From Campylobacter majalis (GTDB lineage: Bacteria > Campylobacterota > Campylobacteria > Campylobacterales > Campylobacteraceae): 64,000 nucleotides of DNA. Shown in pieces: positions 8,823 through 17,110 of the stretch (positions are counted from its first letter, which is position 1; each line of letters begins with the position of its first letter). The stretch covers positions 55,330 through 119,329 of the forward strand of contig NZ_CAJHOF010000006.1 in the NCBI RefSeq assembly GCF_905120465.1, given 5' to 3'. A program made the translations under genes and the position numbers. Under the pieces are notes generated by a model. That model was given only the letters and a program-made list of their open reading frames with translations, had not been told where the DNA came from and made no database searches.

Positions 8823-9743
8823 TCAAAGCAAGTCAAACTTAAATGTATCTGAAATTTCACAATTTGAATTAATCAACGCTTTAAATTTAACACCCATAAA
8901 CTCAAGTTCAAGCTCGTAAAATGCTCCTAAAAATCTAGCACTTAGCACCTTTGCCTCGTATCTATCACCAGCTATGACTTGCTCAGGGCGAAACATATAA
9001 TTTCTATCCTTTAGCCACTGTGCAAACTCATGCGGTAAATTTTCACAATTATCTACGTGATTTATCTGCCCTAAAAATCTCGCCACTTCTAAATTTTTTG
9101 GATGAAAATACAGTTTCTTTGGCGTATCTACATCAAGCACCTTACCAGCCTTGATAAGGGCTATCTTATCGCTTAACATAAAAGCGTCCTCTTTATCGTG
9201 CGTCACCATTATGGCACTTATGCCGTTTTGCTTTATCATCTGTTTTAGCTCTACCCTTAAAGTGTGGCGAAGGTTGTGATCGAGATTTGCAAACGGCTCA
9301 TCTAGCAAAAGTAGCTTCTCTTTGTTTGCCACAGCCCTTGCAAATGCGACACGTTGAGCCTGTCCGCCTGAAATTTTATCAACCATCTTATCTTTTATCT
9401 GCGTGATTTGAAATTTATTAAGTAACTCATCTATGACAACGTTTCGCTCACTTTTTGGCGTTTGATGCAGGGCAAAGGCGATATTTTCTCGCACATTTAA
9501 ATGTGGAAAAAGAGCGTAGTTTTGAAACATCATAGCAACTCCGACGCCGTCTTTGACTGCGATCTGTCCGCTATCACTTACCTCAAGCCCAGCTATTATG
9601 CGTAGCAATGTGCTTTTACCACATCCGCTCTCGCCCAAAATGCTTAAAATTTCACCCTCTTTTAGCTCTAAACTCACATCTTTTAGCACCTCTTGAGCGT
9701 TAAAGCTTTTGTTTAAATTTGATATTTTTAAAATTTCAGTCAT
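8823..9743 (-). CDS. fbpC: Iron(III) ABC importer ATPase FbpC
   Basis: ATPase of a ferric-iron importer. Walker A GESGCGKST, signature SGGQAQRVAFARA, Walker B LLLLDEPFANLD and the switch His of MVTHDKEDA identify it. The C-terminal ~70 residues form a short TOBE-like domain. An upstream ATG exists at 9776, but the one at 9743 has the AGGA Shine-Dalgarno and leaves the normal N-terminus (MTEILKISNL), giving 306 residues. It overlaps the end of fbpB by 8 bases, implying coupled translation. Confidence 0.85.
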   Translation of the reverse strand: MTEILKISNLNKSFNAQEVLKDVSLELKEGEILSILGESGCGKSTLLRIIAGLEVSDSGQIAVKDGVGVAMMFQNYALFPHLNVRENIAFALHQTPKSERNVVIDELLNKFQITQIKDKMVDKISGGQAQRVAFARAVANKEKLLLLDEPFANLDHNLRHTLRVELKQMIKQNGISAIMVTHDKEDAFMLSDKIALIKAGKVLDVDTPKKLYFHPKNLEVARFLGQINHVDNCENLPHEFAQWLKDRNYMFRPEQVIAGDRYEAKVLSARFLGAFYELELEFMGVKFKALINSNCEISDTFKFDLL

Positions 9744-11298
9744 ATTTTTTCCTAGATATAAGCTCGAGCCAAACAACGGCGATTAGCGATAAAAACACTA
9801 TCAAAAACGACGGCAACGCAGCCGCATAAAGCCTTTCATCCGAAGCGTAAAAAAACGCCCTAATGCTTAGCGTTTCAAAGCCAAGCGGTCTTAGTATGAG
9901 CGTGAGCGGAAGCTCTTTGATAATGTCTATAAAAACCACGATTAATGATAAAAAGAAAAAGTGCCTTAAAAGCTTAAAATGCACACCAAAAAAGAGCTTT
10001 GACTTACTTTTATTCATAAGCAAACTCGCATCATCTATCACTCTTGGTATCTTTGCGTAACCGCTCTCGAGTGCATAAACTGAGGTGGCTAAAAACCGCA
10101 CGATATAGCCAAAAATCAGCACAAAAAAGCCACTTGCTAAAAATCCTGTGCTAAAATTTCTATCAAAATAGCCAAAAACTATCATGATACAAAGCCCCAC
10201 ACTCGCACCCGGCAAGGCGTATCCAAGCGAGGTTGATTTGAGTAAAAATGTGTTAAAGTTTTTGTTTTTTATGATCCTAGTTGCAAAGACTAAGAAAAAG
10301 CTAACGGCTGTGATTAAAACCGCGGCAAGCACGGCTAAGCCAAGCGAGTTTAACGCCATCTTAACAAACTCAAAGCTAAAGCTATCAATAGTCGCCACAG
10401 ACCAGTAAAGTAGCCACATAAATGGAAAGAAAAACGCCAAGCAAAACACCACCAAGCACCACAAAAAGGCAAAAATTTCAGCTGTCTTGCTTAGAGTTTT
10501 TGGCTGAGTGAAGGATGAGGTGTTGTGAGTGTTAAAGCTGTATGATTTTTTACTCTTATTTATATGCTCAATTATCATTAAGATAAATACAAAAATCATC
10601 AGCATTCCGGCTAGAAATGACGCTGAGTAACTATCCACTAGATCAAACCAGAGCTTAAAAATCCCAGCTGAAAAGGTATGCACCCCATAATACGCAGCCG
10701 TACCATAATCGCTAAGAGTTTCCATAAGCACGAGCATAGCACCACCGATGATGGCAGGGCGCGAGATGAAAATACCGACTTTATAAAACATCGCAAATGG
10801 TGAAATTTTATAGATTACACAAGTGTCAAAAAGTGTTTGAGACTGCGTTTTAAAAGATGTTTTGGCAAACATATAAATGTATGGATAAAGCGAGAGCGAA
10901 AGCACGAAAATCGCCCCATAAACGTTCATAAAATCAAACCGAGTGCCAAAAATTTGGTGAAAATATCCACCATGCTCCATAATGCCAACATAGCAAAAGC
11001 TAAAAATGTAAGCCGGAATGGCAAGTGGGAGCATTAAGGCATATTCAAAAAACCTCGAAAACAAAAAGCGATAGTTTGCTACCAGCCACGCAGAAATGGT
11101 AGCGATAACGATACTAAGGCTTAAAACACCAATGCTTACTATAAAAGTATCTTTGATATACCTTAAAAATAAATATTCAAAGAAGTGCGAAAGTAGCGAA
11201 TAATCGCCGAGTGCGACTTCAAAAAATATGCTAAAAATGGGGATTAAAATAATAAGGGCGATGAGTATCGCCCAAAATTTTATGCCAAAGTTTCTCAC
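9736..11298 (-). CDS. fbpB: Iron(III) ABC importer permease FbpB
   Basis: Inner-membrane permease of 520 residues with about twelve hydrophobic helices in two homologous halves, as in FbpB/AfuB. The two coupling loops lie near residues 165 (ALFDTCVIYKISPFAMF) and 440 (IDDASLLMNKSKSKLFF). Its start shares the boundary base 11298 with the fbpA stop, so the three genes are one operon. Confidence 0.85.
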   Translation of the reverse strand: MRNFGIKFWAILIALIILIPIFSIFFEVALGDYSLLSHFFEYLFLRYIKDTFIVSIGVLSLSIVIATISAWLVANYRFLFSRFFEYALMLPLAIPAYIFSFCYVGIMEHGGYFHQIFGTRFDFMNVYGAIFVLSLSLYPYIYMFAKTSFKTQSQTLFDTCVIYKISPFAMFYKVGIFISRPAIIGGAMLVLMETLSDYGTAAYYGVHTFSAGIFKLWFDLVDSYSASFLAGMLMIFVFILMIIEHINKSKKSYSFNTHNTSSFTQPKTLSKTAEIFAFLWCLVVFCLAFFFPFMWLLYWSVATIDSFSFEFVKMALNSLGLAVLAAVLITAVSFFLVFATRIIKNKNFNTFLLKSTSLGYALPGASVGLCIMIVFGYFDRNFSTGFLASGFFVLIFGYIVRFLATSVYALESGYAKIPRVIDDASLLMNKSKSKLFFGVHFKLLRHFFFLSLIVVFIDIIKELPLTLILRPLGFETLSIRAFFYASDERLYAAALPSFLIVFLSLIAVVWLELISRKKYD

Positions 11299-12302
11299 TA
11301 TTTCCAGCCGACCATATCGTAAATTTTGATCGCTTCGTTAGTGTTTTTCACGCTTTTATAAAGTGGAGTTGTGTCCTCTTTAAATGAGCCAAAATTTTTA
11401 ATAACTTCGTGTGGCTCAACCTCTTTGTTGATAGGGTATTCGTAGTTGATACCTGCGAAAATTTTCTGAGCTTCAGGGCTTACCATAAACTCCATAAATT
11501 TAATCGCATTTTCTTTGTTTTTAGACGCTTTTGTAAGAGCAATACCGCTGATATTTACGTGTGTGCCTGACTTTTCTTGATTAGGGAAAATCACGCCCAA
11601 AACCTTAGCCGCCTCGACATCTTCAGGTTTTGGTGAGTTTAGTAAAAGTCCAATGTAGTAAGTGTTCATCACAGCCACTTTGCCCTCTTTGGCATAAATT
11701 GCCTTAGCTTGATCTCTATCGCCGCCTTTTGGATCACGTGCAAGGTTGTTTAGTGTGCCTTTTGCCCACGCGATAGCTGCGTCTTTGCCGTCATTTTCGA
11801 TGATCGTAGCAAGAAGTGACTTGCTATATGGAGCGGTTGAGCTTCTAATTAGCAATTTGCCTTTTAGCTCTGGTTTTGTTAAATCTTCGTAGTTTTTAAT
11901 GCCACTCGCGTCAAAGTCACGCTTATCGTATGCGATGATTCTAGCACGTTTTGAGATGGCATACCAGTAGCCTTCATCGTCGCGGTAGTTTTCAGGGATT
12001 ATGCTGTTTAGCACCTCTGATTTTACCGGCTGTAAAACGCCTTTTTGCTTTGCAGTGTGGAAATTCCCAGCATCAGCTGTGATGAAAATGTCAGCTTGTG
12101 AGCTTGCACCTTCAGTTTCAAGCTTTTTAATCAGCTCTCCGCCACGTGCTTGTGTGGCATTTACTTTTATGCCTGTTTTTTCTTCAAACAACTTGTATAA
12201 TAGGTTATCAGCGTCGTAGTGACGTGCTGAGTAGATATTTACCTCGCCATTTGCTAGTGCAAAAGAAGCAAGTGCCAAAAGTGCCAAAATGGGTTTTTTC
12301 AT
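11298..12302 (-). CDS. fbpA: Periplasmic iron(III)-binding protein FbpA
   Basis: Ferric-iron-binding protein of the FbpA/FutA family, delivering iron to FbpBC. The mature region begins near GEVNIYSARHY, and the Tyr pair in VMNTYYIGLL is the conserved iron-ligand site. The frame is open upstream to 12374, but the ATG at 12302 has an AGGA Shine-Dalgarno and starts the signal peptide MKKPILALLALASFALA, giving 334 residues. Its promoter overlaps a Fur-box-like sequence, fitting iron-repressed expression. Confidence 0.88.
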   Translation of the reverse strand: MKKPILALLALASFALANGEVNIYSARHYDADNLLYKLFEEKTGIKVNATQARGGELIKKLETEGASSQADIFITADAGNFHTAKQKGVLQPVKSEVLNSIIPENYRDDEGYWYAISKRARIIAYDKRDFDASGIKNYEDLTKPELKGKLLIRSSTAPYSKSLLATIIENDGKDAAIAWAKGTLNNLARDPKGGDRDQAKAIYAKEGKVAVMNTYYIGLLLNSPKPEDVEAAKVLGVIFPNQEKSGTHVNISGIALTKASKNKENAIKFMEFMVSPEAQKIFAGINYEYPINKEVEPHEVIKNFGSFKEDTTPLYKSVKNTNEAIKIYDMVGWK

Positions 12303-12335
12303 TTGTAATCCTTGTTTTGAAATTTGGATTTCAGG

Positions 12336-12347
12336 ATTGTAACAAAA
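12336..12347 (-). promoter_or_regulatory. Extended -10 promoter of fbpABC
   Basis: Minus strand reads TTTTGTTACAAT, close to the Campylobacter extended -10. It lies in the 87-base gap between znuB and fbpA, so fbpABC need not depend on read-through from znu. Confidence 0.5.
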
Positions 12348-12354
12348 GTATCTT

Positions 12355-12373
12355 ATAGCAATATTAATTATCA
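12355..12373 (-). promoter_or_regulatory. Candidate Fur box upstream of fbpABC
   Basis: Minus strand TGATAATTAATATTGCTAT has the repeated AT-rich trimers of a Fur site; one base offset against the 19-base E. coli consensus gives about 12 matches. It sits just upstream of the -10, over the -35 region, where a repressor would act. Confidence 0.45.
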
Positions 12374-12389
12374 ATTTTGTAAAAATTAA

Positions 12390-13187
12390 TTATACACGTT
12401 TTAAAAATGCAAAAACAAAAAAACAAATTGATGCTATTAGTATAATGCTTGCACCACTTGTTAAATCATAATAATAACTAAGCATAAGTCCCAAAATACA
12501 AAATATCGCAGAAATAATAGATGCCAAAACCATCATAGAACCAAGACGTTTTGTAAAACCAGCAGCGATAAGTGGTGCTATACTAAGTAGTGCAATAACC
12601 AAAATCAGCCCAACTACACGGATAGTTGCTACAACGCAAAGCGCCATCATGCAAACCATAACATAATAAAGAAAATTTGTCCTTATGCCCTTTAATTTGG
12701 CATACTCCATATCAAAGCTAATCGCAACAAATTGTCTATAAAGCAGTGTAGTAATCGCTATAAAAAATATATCTAGCCCAAGCATAAATAAAATATCCAT
12801 ATCACTAACTGTTAAAATAGAACCAAATAAATAGCTCATCAAATCGACATTATATCCCGGAGTAAGGTCAATAAGAACGATACCAAATGCCATACCAAAT
12901 GCCCAAATTGCCCCTATTACACTATCTATTTTATTTTTATCTTTAAGTGTGATATATGCAATAATAATTGCTAAAAGTAGCGAAAATGCCGAAGCACCAA
13001 GAAGCGGAGAGAAGCCTAGAAAAAATGCTATGCCTATGCCGCCATATGCACCATGTGCTATGCCTCCAGCTATAAAACCCATCTTGTTTATAACTACAAG
13101 TGAGCCTATAATCCCACATGCAACACTTACTAAAATTCCAGAAAGTAGTGCATTTTGCATAAAATTCATCGATAAAATTTCTAGCAC
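12390..13187 (-). CDS. znuB: Zinc ABC importer permease ZnuB
   Basis: Inner-membrane permease of the ABC-3 family (ZnuB/MntB/TroC), 265 residues and about eight hydrophobic helices. The N-terminal MQNALLSGILVSVACG and the GGIAHGAYGGIGIAFF segment are typical of the family. The start is GTG at 13187, supported by AAGGA 7 bases upstream; a later ATG at 13169 is possible. Last gene of the znu operon. Confidence 0.82.
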   Translation of the reverse strand: MLEILSMNFMQNALLSGILVSVACGIIGSLVVINKMGFIAGGIAHGAYGGIGIAFFLGFSPLLGASAFSLLLAIIIAYITLKDKNKIDSVIGAIWAFGMAFGIVLIDLTPGYNVDLMSYLFGSILTVSDMDILFMLGLDIFFIAITTLLYRQFVAISFDMEYAKLKGIRTNFLYYVMVCMMALCVVATIRVVGLILVIALLSIAPLIAAGFTKRLGSMMVLASIISAIFCILGLMLSYYYDLTSGASIILIASICFFVFAFLKRV

Positions 13188-13226
13188 TTTTCATCCTTTG
13201 CTAAACTAGTTAATCTAAATTTACTT

Positions 13227-13973
13227 TTATTTGCAAGAGCACGACTGCAATGCAATCTCAACATCACAAAAATGGCTGTGTTCTTTTGCTAAATGAGCTA
13301 TAAATTCCTGTTTGTTTATATTTGGCGTAATGTCGTGAATATGCAAAGTTTTATTGACATAGGCTACTTTTGTAGCAAAGCTAAGTGCAATATTTGCATC
13401 GTGGCTTATTAGCACTATGCCGACACCTTGCTCGTTTAAATTTTTAAGAAGTGCGTAAATTTCAGCCTGTGTTTTTGCATCGATACTTGCCGTTGGCTCA
13501 TCAAGCATTAAAATTTCACTTTTTGCACACAATGCTCTAGCTATATAAACACGCTGTTTTTGTCCGCCACTTAGTTGTGAAATTTTGTGATTGGCATAAT
13601 TGCTCATATTTACCATTTCTAAGGCTTTTATGGCTTGTTGCTTTTGGCTAGCTGTGTAAAATCCAAAACGTTTTTGATTTATAAGCCCCATTAAAACAAC
13701 CTCAACAACGCGTATTGGAAAATTAGAATTTGGCAAAAATACCTGCGGGACATAGCCTATTTTTTCACTAACTTTATTTGGTGATTGCGATAAAATTTCA
13801 ACCTTGCCACTTTTTGGCGTAAGCAAACCAAGCATAATTTTTAAAAGAGTGCTTTTGCCACCACCATTTGGTCCAATAATGACTAAAAAGTCGTTTTTGC
13901 TACATTTAAGATTGATGTTTTTTAATACCGCTTCGTTATCATATCCAAAATTTAAACTGCTTATATCAATCAT
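13227..13973 (-). CDS. znuC: Zinc ABC importer ATPase ZnuC
   Basis: ATPase of the zinc importer, 248 residues. Walker A GPNGGGKST, signature LSGGQKQRVYIARAL, Walker B ILMLDEPTAS and LISHD are all present. The C-terminus is unusual: HFCDVEIALQSCSCK adds His and three Cys after the ATPase fold, a possible metal-sensing tail (inference). Its ATG shares one base with the stop of the upstream gene (TAATG). Confidence 0.85.
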   Translation of the reverse strand: MIDISSLNFGYDNEAVLKNINLKCSKNDFLVIIGPNGGGKSTLLKIMLGLLTPKSGKVEILSQSPNKVSEKIGYVPQVFLPNSNFPIRVVEVVLMGLINQKRFGFYTASQKQQAIKALEMVNMSNYANHKISQLSGGQKQRVYIARALCAKSEILMLDEPTASIDAKTQAEIYALLKNLNEQGVGIVLISHDANIALSFATKVAYVNKTLHIHDITPNINKQEFIAHLAKEHSHFCDVEIALQSCSCK

Positions 13974-15400
13974 TAAAATACTCCAGTGTTAAATGAGGTA
14001 TAAATCATAAACCCTCCAAGTATTATCATAATTAAAAGAGCGAAAATTTCAACATAAATTTTGAAATTTTTATATTTATTAAGTATATTTTGGTTTAGTT
14101 TTTGTCCTAAAATTGCAGCCAAAAATATAACCAAACTCATGCCAAGCCCCATAAATACGCCACTTAAAATCCCACTTACATAACTACCAAGCTCAAAAGC
14201 TAGTATAAACACAAGTATTACGCCAGGACATGGCACGATGGCTAAACTAGCCGCTACTAACCACTCTTTTTTGTTGTTTTTTGGAGCATTTAGTGCTTTG
14301 CAGCTAGAGCATTGACAGCTTGGTGCGTGAGCGGACCATTTTATTTTTGGTTTTTGAAGTTTTTTATACATCATAAACAAAGCAATTATAATAACAGCTA
14401 TGCCACATACAAAAGTGCTTATTTTAGCAGCGTCTTTGGATAGAATTTGTGCCGTTTGCGTTAGTGTAAAAAATACGCTAAGCACCATTAAAAAAGCACC
14501 CAAAACATGTAAAAATCCAACCTTTAAAGCAAAGGCTAATGCCTTGGTATAGCCACCGCCATTTGCTAAAAAATATGATCCAGTTAAAAGCTTTGCGTGT
14601 CCTGGACCAGCAGCGTGTAAAAATCCATATACAAATGAAAAAAACAGTATCATAAACAGCGAAAAGACACTTGGATTTTGTTTGTTTTGTTTAAAAATTT
14701 GCTTTATTTTGTCCAAAAAGCTAAGACTTGCTTGTGAAATTTGATCAAATTTAGCAGCATCAATTTCGTCGATATATGCATACTCATTTTGTGGATTTAT
14801 CACATCGCTTAAGCGTGGCTTATTATCATCTTTTTTGGCATTTTCATAGGTTGTAAATTTAAAAAAATTAATATTGCCATTTGCATTTTGAGTTAGATAT
14901 ATGTTTGGTGTAATTTCACGAGACTTTTCATCCATAAATGTAAAGTAGAAAAACTCATTTTTATCAAACATCTCAGTTGATATAACAAGCCCCATTTTTA
15001 TGGCTATATCTAAGTCGATATCTAGGCGAAATTTCAAGCGATTATCATCAAAACTCATATCATAATCTCGCACTTTTATAAGCACATCTTTTGCCTCTTC
15101 GTCGTCGTAGTAGTATGAAATTTTTGTCAAAAAGTCATTTGGCACTAGATAATCAAGAAGCCCACGAAGTATCTCTTTAAGCTCGGTTTGATCCAAATAT
15201 CTATCGTAGTTTATATCAAAGCTTTGCAGCATTATCTCTGTGAAATTTTCAGAAAAAGCCCAAGTAAAGCTAACTCCACTAAGCCTGTCTTCTCTTACTT
15301 CATATTCGGTTGTAACGTGCGAGGTTGGGCTATATAACGCACACAAAGCACATGCGTTTAAGTTTATAAAAATGGCTATGCTTATTAAAAATGCTTTCAA
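13973..15400 (-). CDS. DUF1007 / NicO-type metal permease inside the znu operon
   Basis: 475-residue protein with a signal peptide (1-17), a periplasmic part of about 220 residues resembling DUF1007 (FTWAFSENFTE, an EF-hand-like DINYDRYLDQTEL near 65), and a C-terminal membrane part of about six helices. The motif GFLHAAGPGHAK is the signature of the NicO/RcnA nickel-cobalt permease family, followed by a Cys/His-rich loop HAPSCQCSSCK near 358. Its place between znuA and znuC suggests a role in zinc or nickel movement across the inner membrane, but direction and metal are not shown by the sequence. Confidence 0.75.
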   Translation of the reverse strand: MKAFLISIAIFINLNACALCALYSPTSHVTTEYEVREDRLSGVSFTWAFSENFTEIMLQSFDINYDRYLDQTELKEILRGLLDYLVPNDFLTKISYYYDDEEAKDVLIKVRDYDMSFDDNRLKFRLDIDLDIAIKMGLVISTEMFDKNEFFYFTFMDEKSREITPNIYLTQNANGNINFFKFTTYENAKKDDNKPRLSDVINPQNEYAYIDEIDAAKFDQISQASLSFLDKIKQIFKQNKQNPSVFSLFMILFFSFVYGFLHAAGPGHAKLLTGSYFLANGGGYTKALAFALKVGFLHVLGAFLMVLSVFFTLTQTAQILSKDAAKISTFVCGIAVIIIALFMMYKKLQKPKIKWSAHAPSCQCSSCKALNAPKNNKKEWLVAASLAIVPCPGVILVFILAFELGSYVSGILSGVFMGLGMSLVIFLAAILGQKLNQNILNKYKNFKIYVEIFALLIMIILGGFMIYTSFNTGVF

Positions 15401-15448
15401 AATCGTCCTTTAAAAGTAAAAAAGATAGCCATTTTACTATAAAAATAT

Positions 15449-16348
15449 TTATTTTAAGCTATCAGCGATTGCGTCAGCTGATTTTTTCATGGTTTCATAC
15501 CACTCGTATGGCAACTGATCTATCTCAGTTACTGTTGCACCACTCTCTTTTGCTATTGCTTTTGCTGATTTTTGTGAAAACTGTGGTGCTACAAATATCG
15601 CTTTGATTCTACTTTTTTTAACGTTTTCGATTAGCTTTGCTAACTGCGCTGGTTTTGGCTCTTTGCCGCCCATTTCTATTGAGACTTGCACTAAATCATA
15701 ACGGTTAGCAAAGTATCCCCATGATGGATGATACACTACAAACTCACGTTTTTTGATGTCTTTTAATTTATCTTTTATATACCCATCAAGCTCGTCAAGT
15801 TTTGCTGAAAATTTTGCCAAATTATCAGCGTAAATTTTAGAATTTTGTGGGTACTTTTGACTTAGTGCCTTAGCTATGTTTGTAGCTTGGGTTTTTACTA
15901 GCTCAGGCTCCAGCCAAATATGTGGGTCAAGTCCGCCGTGGCTGTGAGAGCATCCGCCTTCGCCGTCGTGGTGGTGATGAGCGTCATCGTGATCGTGGTG
16001 AATACCATGCTTTTCATCTTCTTCATCCATCATGATTTTTTTAACTCCATCTTGAGTGTTTATGATTTGTAGTTTTGGATAGTTTTGACGAAATTTATCA
16101 AGCCAAACATCTTCAAACTCAATCCCTATAGCAAAGTAAAGCTCAGATTTTTCAAGCTCTTTCATCTGCTTTGGTTTTGGCTCATATGTATGTGGATCGG
16201 CACCCTTTTCAACCATCACATTTACACTCACGCTATCACCAGCTATTTGCTCAACAAAGTATTTTGTAGGTAGTATAGATGCGGTAACTATCGGCTTAGC
16301 ATAAGTCAGACTAGCACAAATTGCCAACAAAGATAGAATTTTTTTCAT
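15449..16348 (-). CDS. znuA: Periplasmic zinc-binding protein ZnuA
   Basis: Cluster A-I substrate-binding protein with a cleavable signal peptide (1-17). Zinc-site landmarks are DPHTYEPKP (His 53), DPHIW (His 143) and YHPSWGYF. Residues 108-138 form the His/Asp/Glu-rich loop seen in zinc-specific family members, with a Cys in the middle. First gene of znuA-(DUF1007/NicO)-znuC-znuB. RBS AAGGA. Confidence 0.9.
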   Translation of the reverse strand: MKKILSLLAICASLTYAKPIVTASILPTKYFVEQIAGDSVSVNVMVEKGADPHTYEPKPKQMKELEKSELYFAIGIEFEDVWLDKFRQNYPKLQIINTQDGVKKIMMDEEDEKHGIHHDHDDAHHHHDGEGGCSHSHGGLDPHIWLEPELVKTQATNIAKALSQKYPQNSKIYADNLAKFSAKLDELDGYIKDKLKDIKKREFVVYHPSWGYFANRYDLVQVSIEMGGKEPKPAQLAKLIENVKKSRIKAIFVAPQFSQKSAKAIAKESGATVTEIDQLPYEWYETMKKSADAIADSLK

Positions 16349-16387
16349 CTTTAATCCTTGATTTGAATTTTGAAATTGAAACTCAAA

Positions 16388-16418
16388 AGTATAGCCAAGT
16401 GCAACTAAGTTGCCACTT
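16388..16418 (-). promoter_or_regulatory. znu promoter with an overlapping operator-like inverted repeat
   Basis: Minus strand -10 TATACT (16393-16388) in the context TTGGCTATACT. Directly upstream, 16397-16418 is an imperfect palindrome, AAGTGCAAC-taa-GTTGCCACTT on the plus strand, with one bulged base. It occupies the -35 region, the expected place for a zinc-responsive repressor (Zur). The identity of the regulator is inference. Confidence 0.45.
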
Positions 16419-17110
16419 AAAATTTAAAACTACATCAAAATGATGATAATTTGCCAAAAAGTGATCTATAAAGTCGTTTTAAGCATTAATTAAACAAAGC
16501 AGAGTATATACGATAGCATTAAAACACAAAAAATATTAAGATATCAAATTACTTTATGATAATGCATAGTAAGCACATTTGAGCAAATTTAACTCAGTCA
16601 GTTTTGACTATATCTTTGTCTTATTATTTTGCAAGCTCTTTGTTGATTTTTTAAAAATTTATACTTCATCTTTGTTATAATTATAATCAAAACAATAGAT
16701 TTTTTGATAAATTTATACCATTAGATACAAAATGAATTTTTTTCTTAATACTTCTAAATTTTACCATTTTGTCTTTGCAATAGTCTATTGTGCGATGATC
16801 ATAAGCAAAATAAGGGCAACTTTTTATTTGGCGATATTTTCATTTGCTTATTATAAAGTAACAATCATAGCAAAGCTTTTGTGTTTTTTGCATTGCAATT
16901 AACAATTAAATTTTTTAAAAGTTTTTGCACAAATTATAATACAAGTATATCATACTTGTATTTACTTGACTTGTATGAAACAACCTATAGCTTTGTCCGT
17001 TATATTAGTTTTTCACATCTTGTTGTAAGTTTTAATATTATTAAGAGATATAATTTTAAATTTTGCACTTATCAAGCCTTAGCCATAATCTTACATTTCA
17101 CTAATCAAAG
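16419..17110. other. Long gene-poor gap
   Basis: About 690 bases with no convincing gene. It holds an extended -10-like TTTGTTATAAT (16671-16681), a 57-codon frame at 16732-16905 rich in Phe, Ile and Tyr with no ribosome binding site, and the palindrome listed separately. A 77-codon frame at 16881-17114 is low-complexity and unsupported. After the palindrome, 16974-17080 reads as two short in-frame pieces (MKQPIALSVILVFHILL, stop, then 17 more codons), possibly a decayed membrane protein. Confidence 0.4.
16938..16962. promoter_or_regulatory. Perfect 11-bp palindrome over a -10 element, orphan operator
   Basis: AATACAAGTAT-atc-ATACTTGTATT. The left arm overlaps TATAAT (16935-16940) on the plus strand, so a dimeric repressor bound here would block that promoter. 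Nothing intact is transcribed from it; the next annotated gene is convergent. Confidence 0.4.

Noticed and set aside
12943..13209. Frames on both strands overlapping znuB
   Set aside because: znuB has the membrane-permease pattern and correct operon spacing; the others are shadows.
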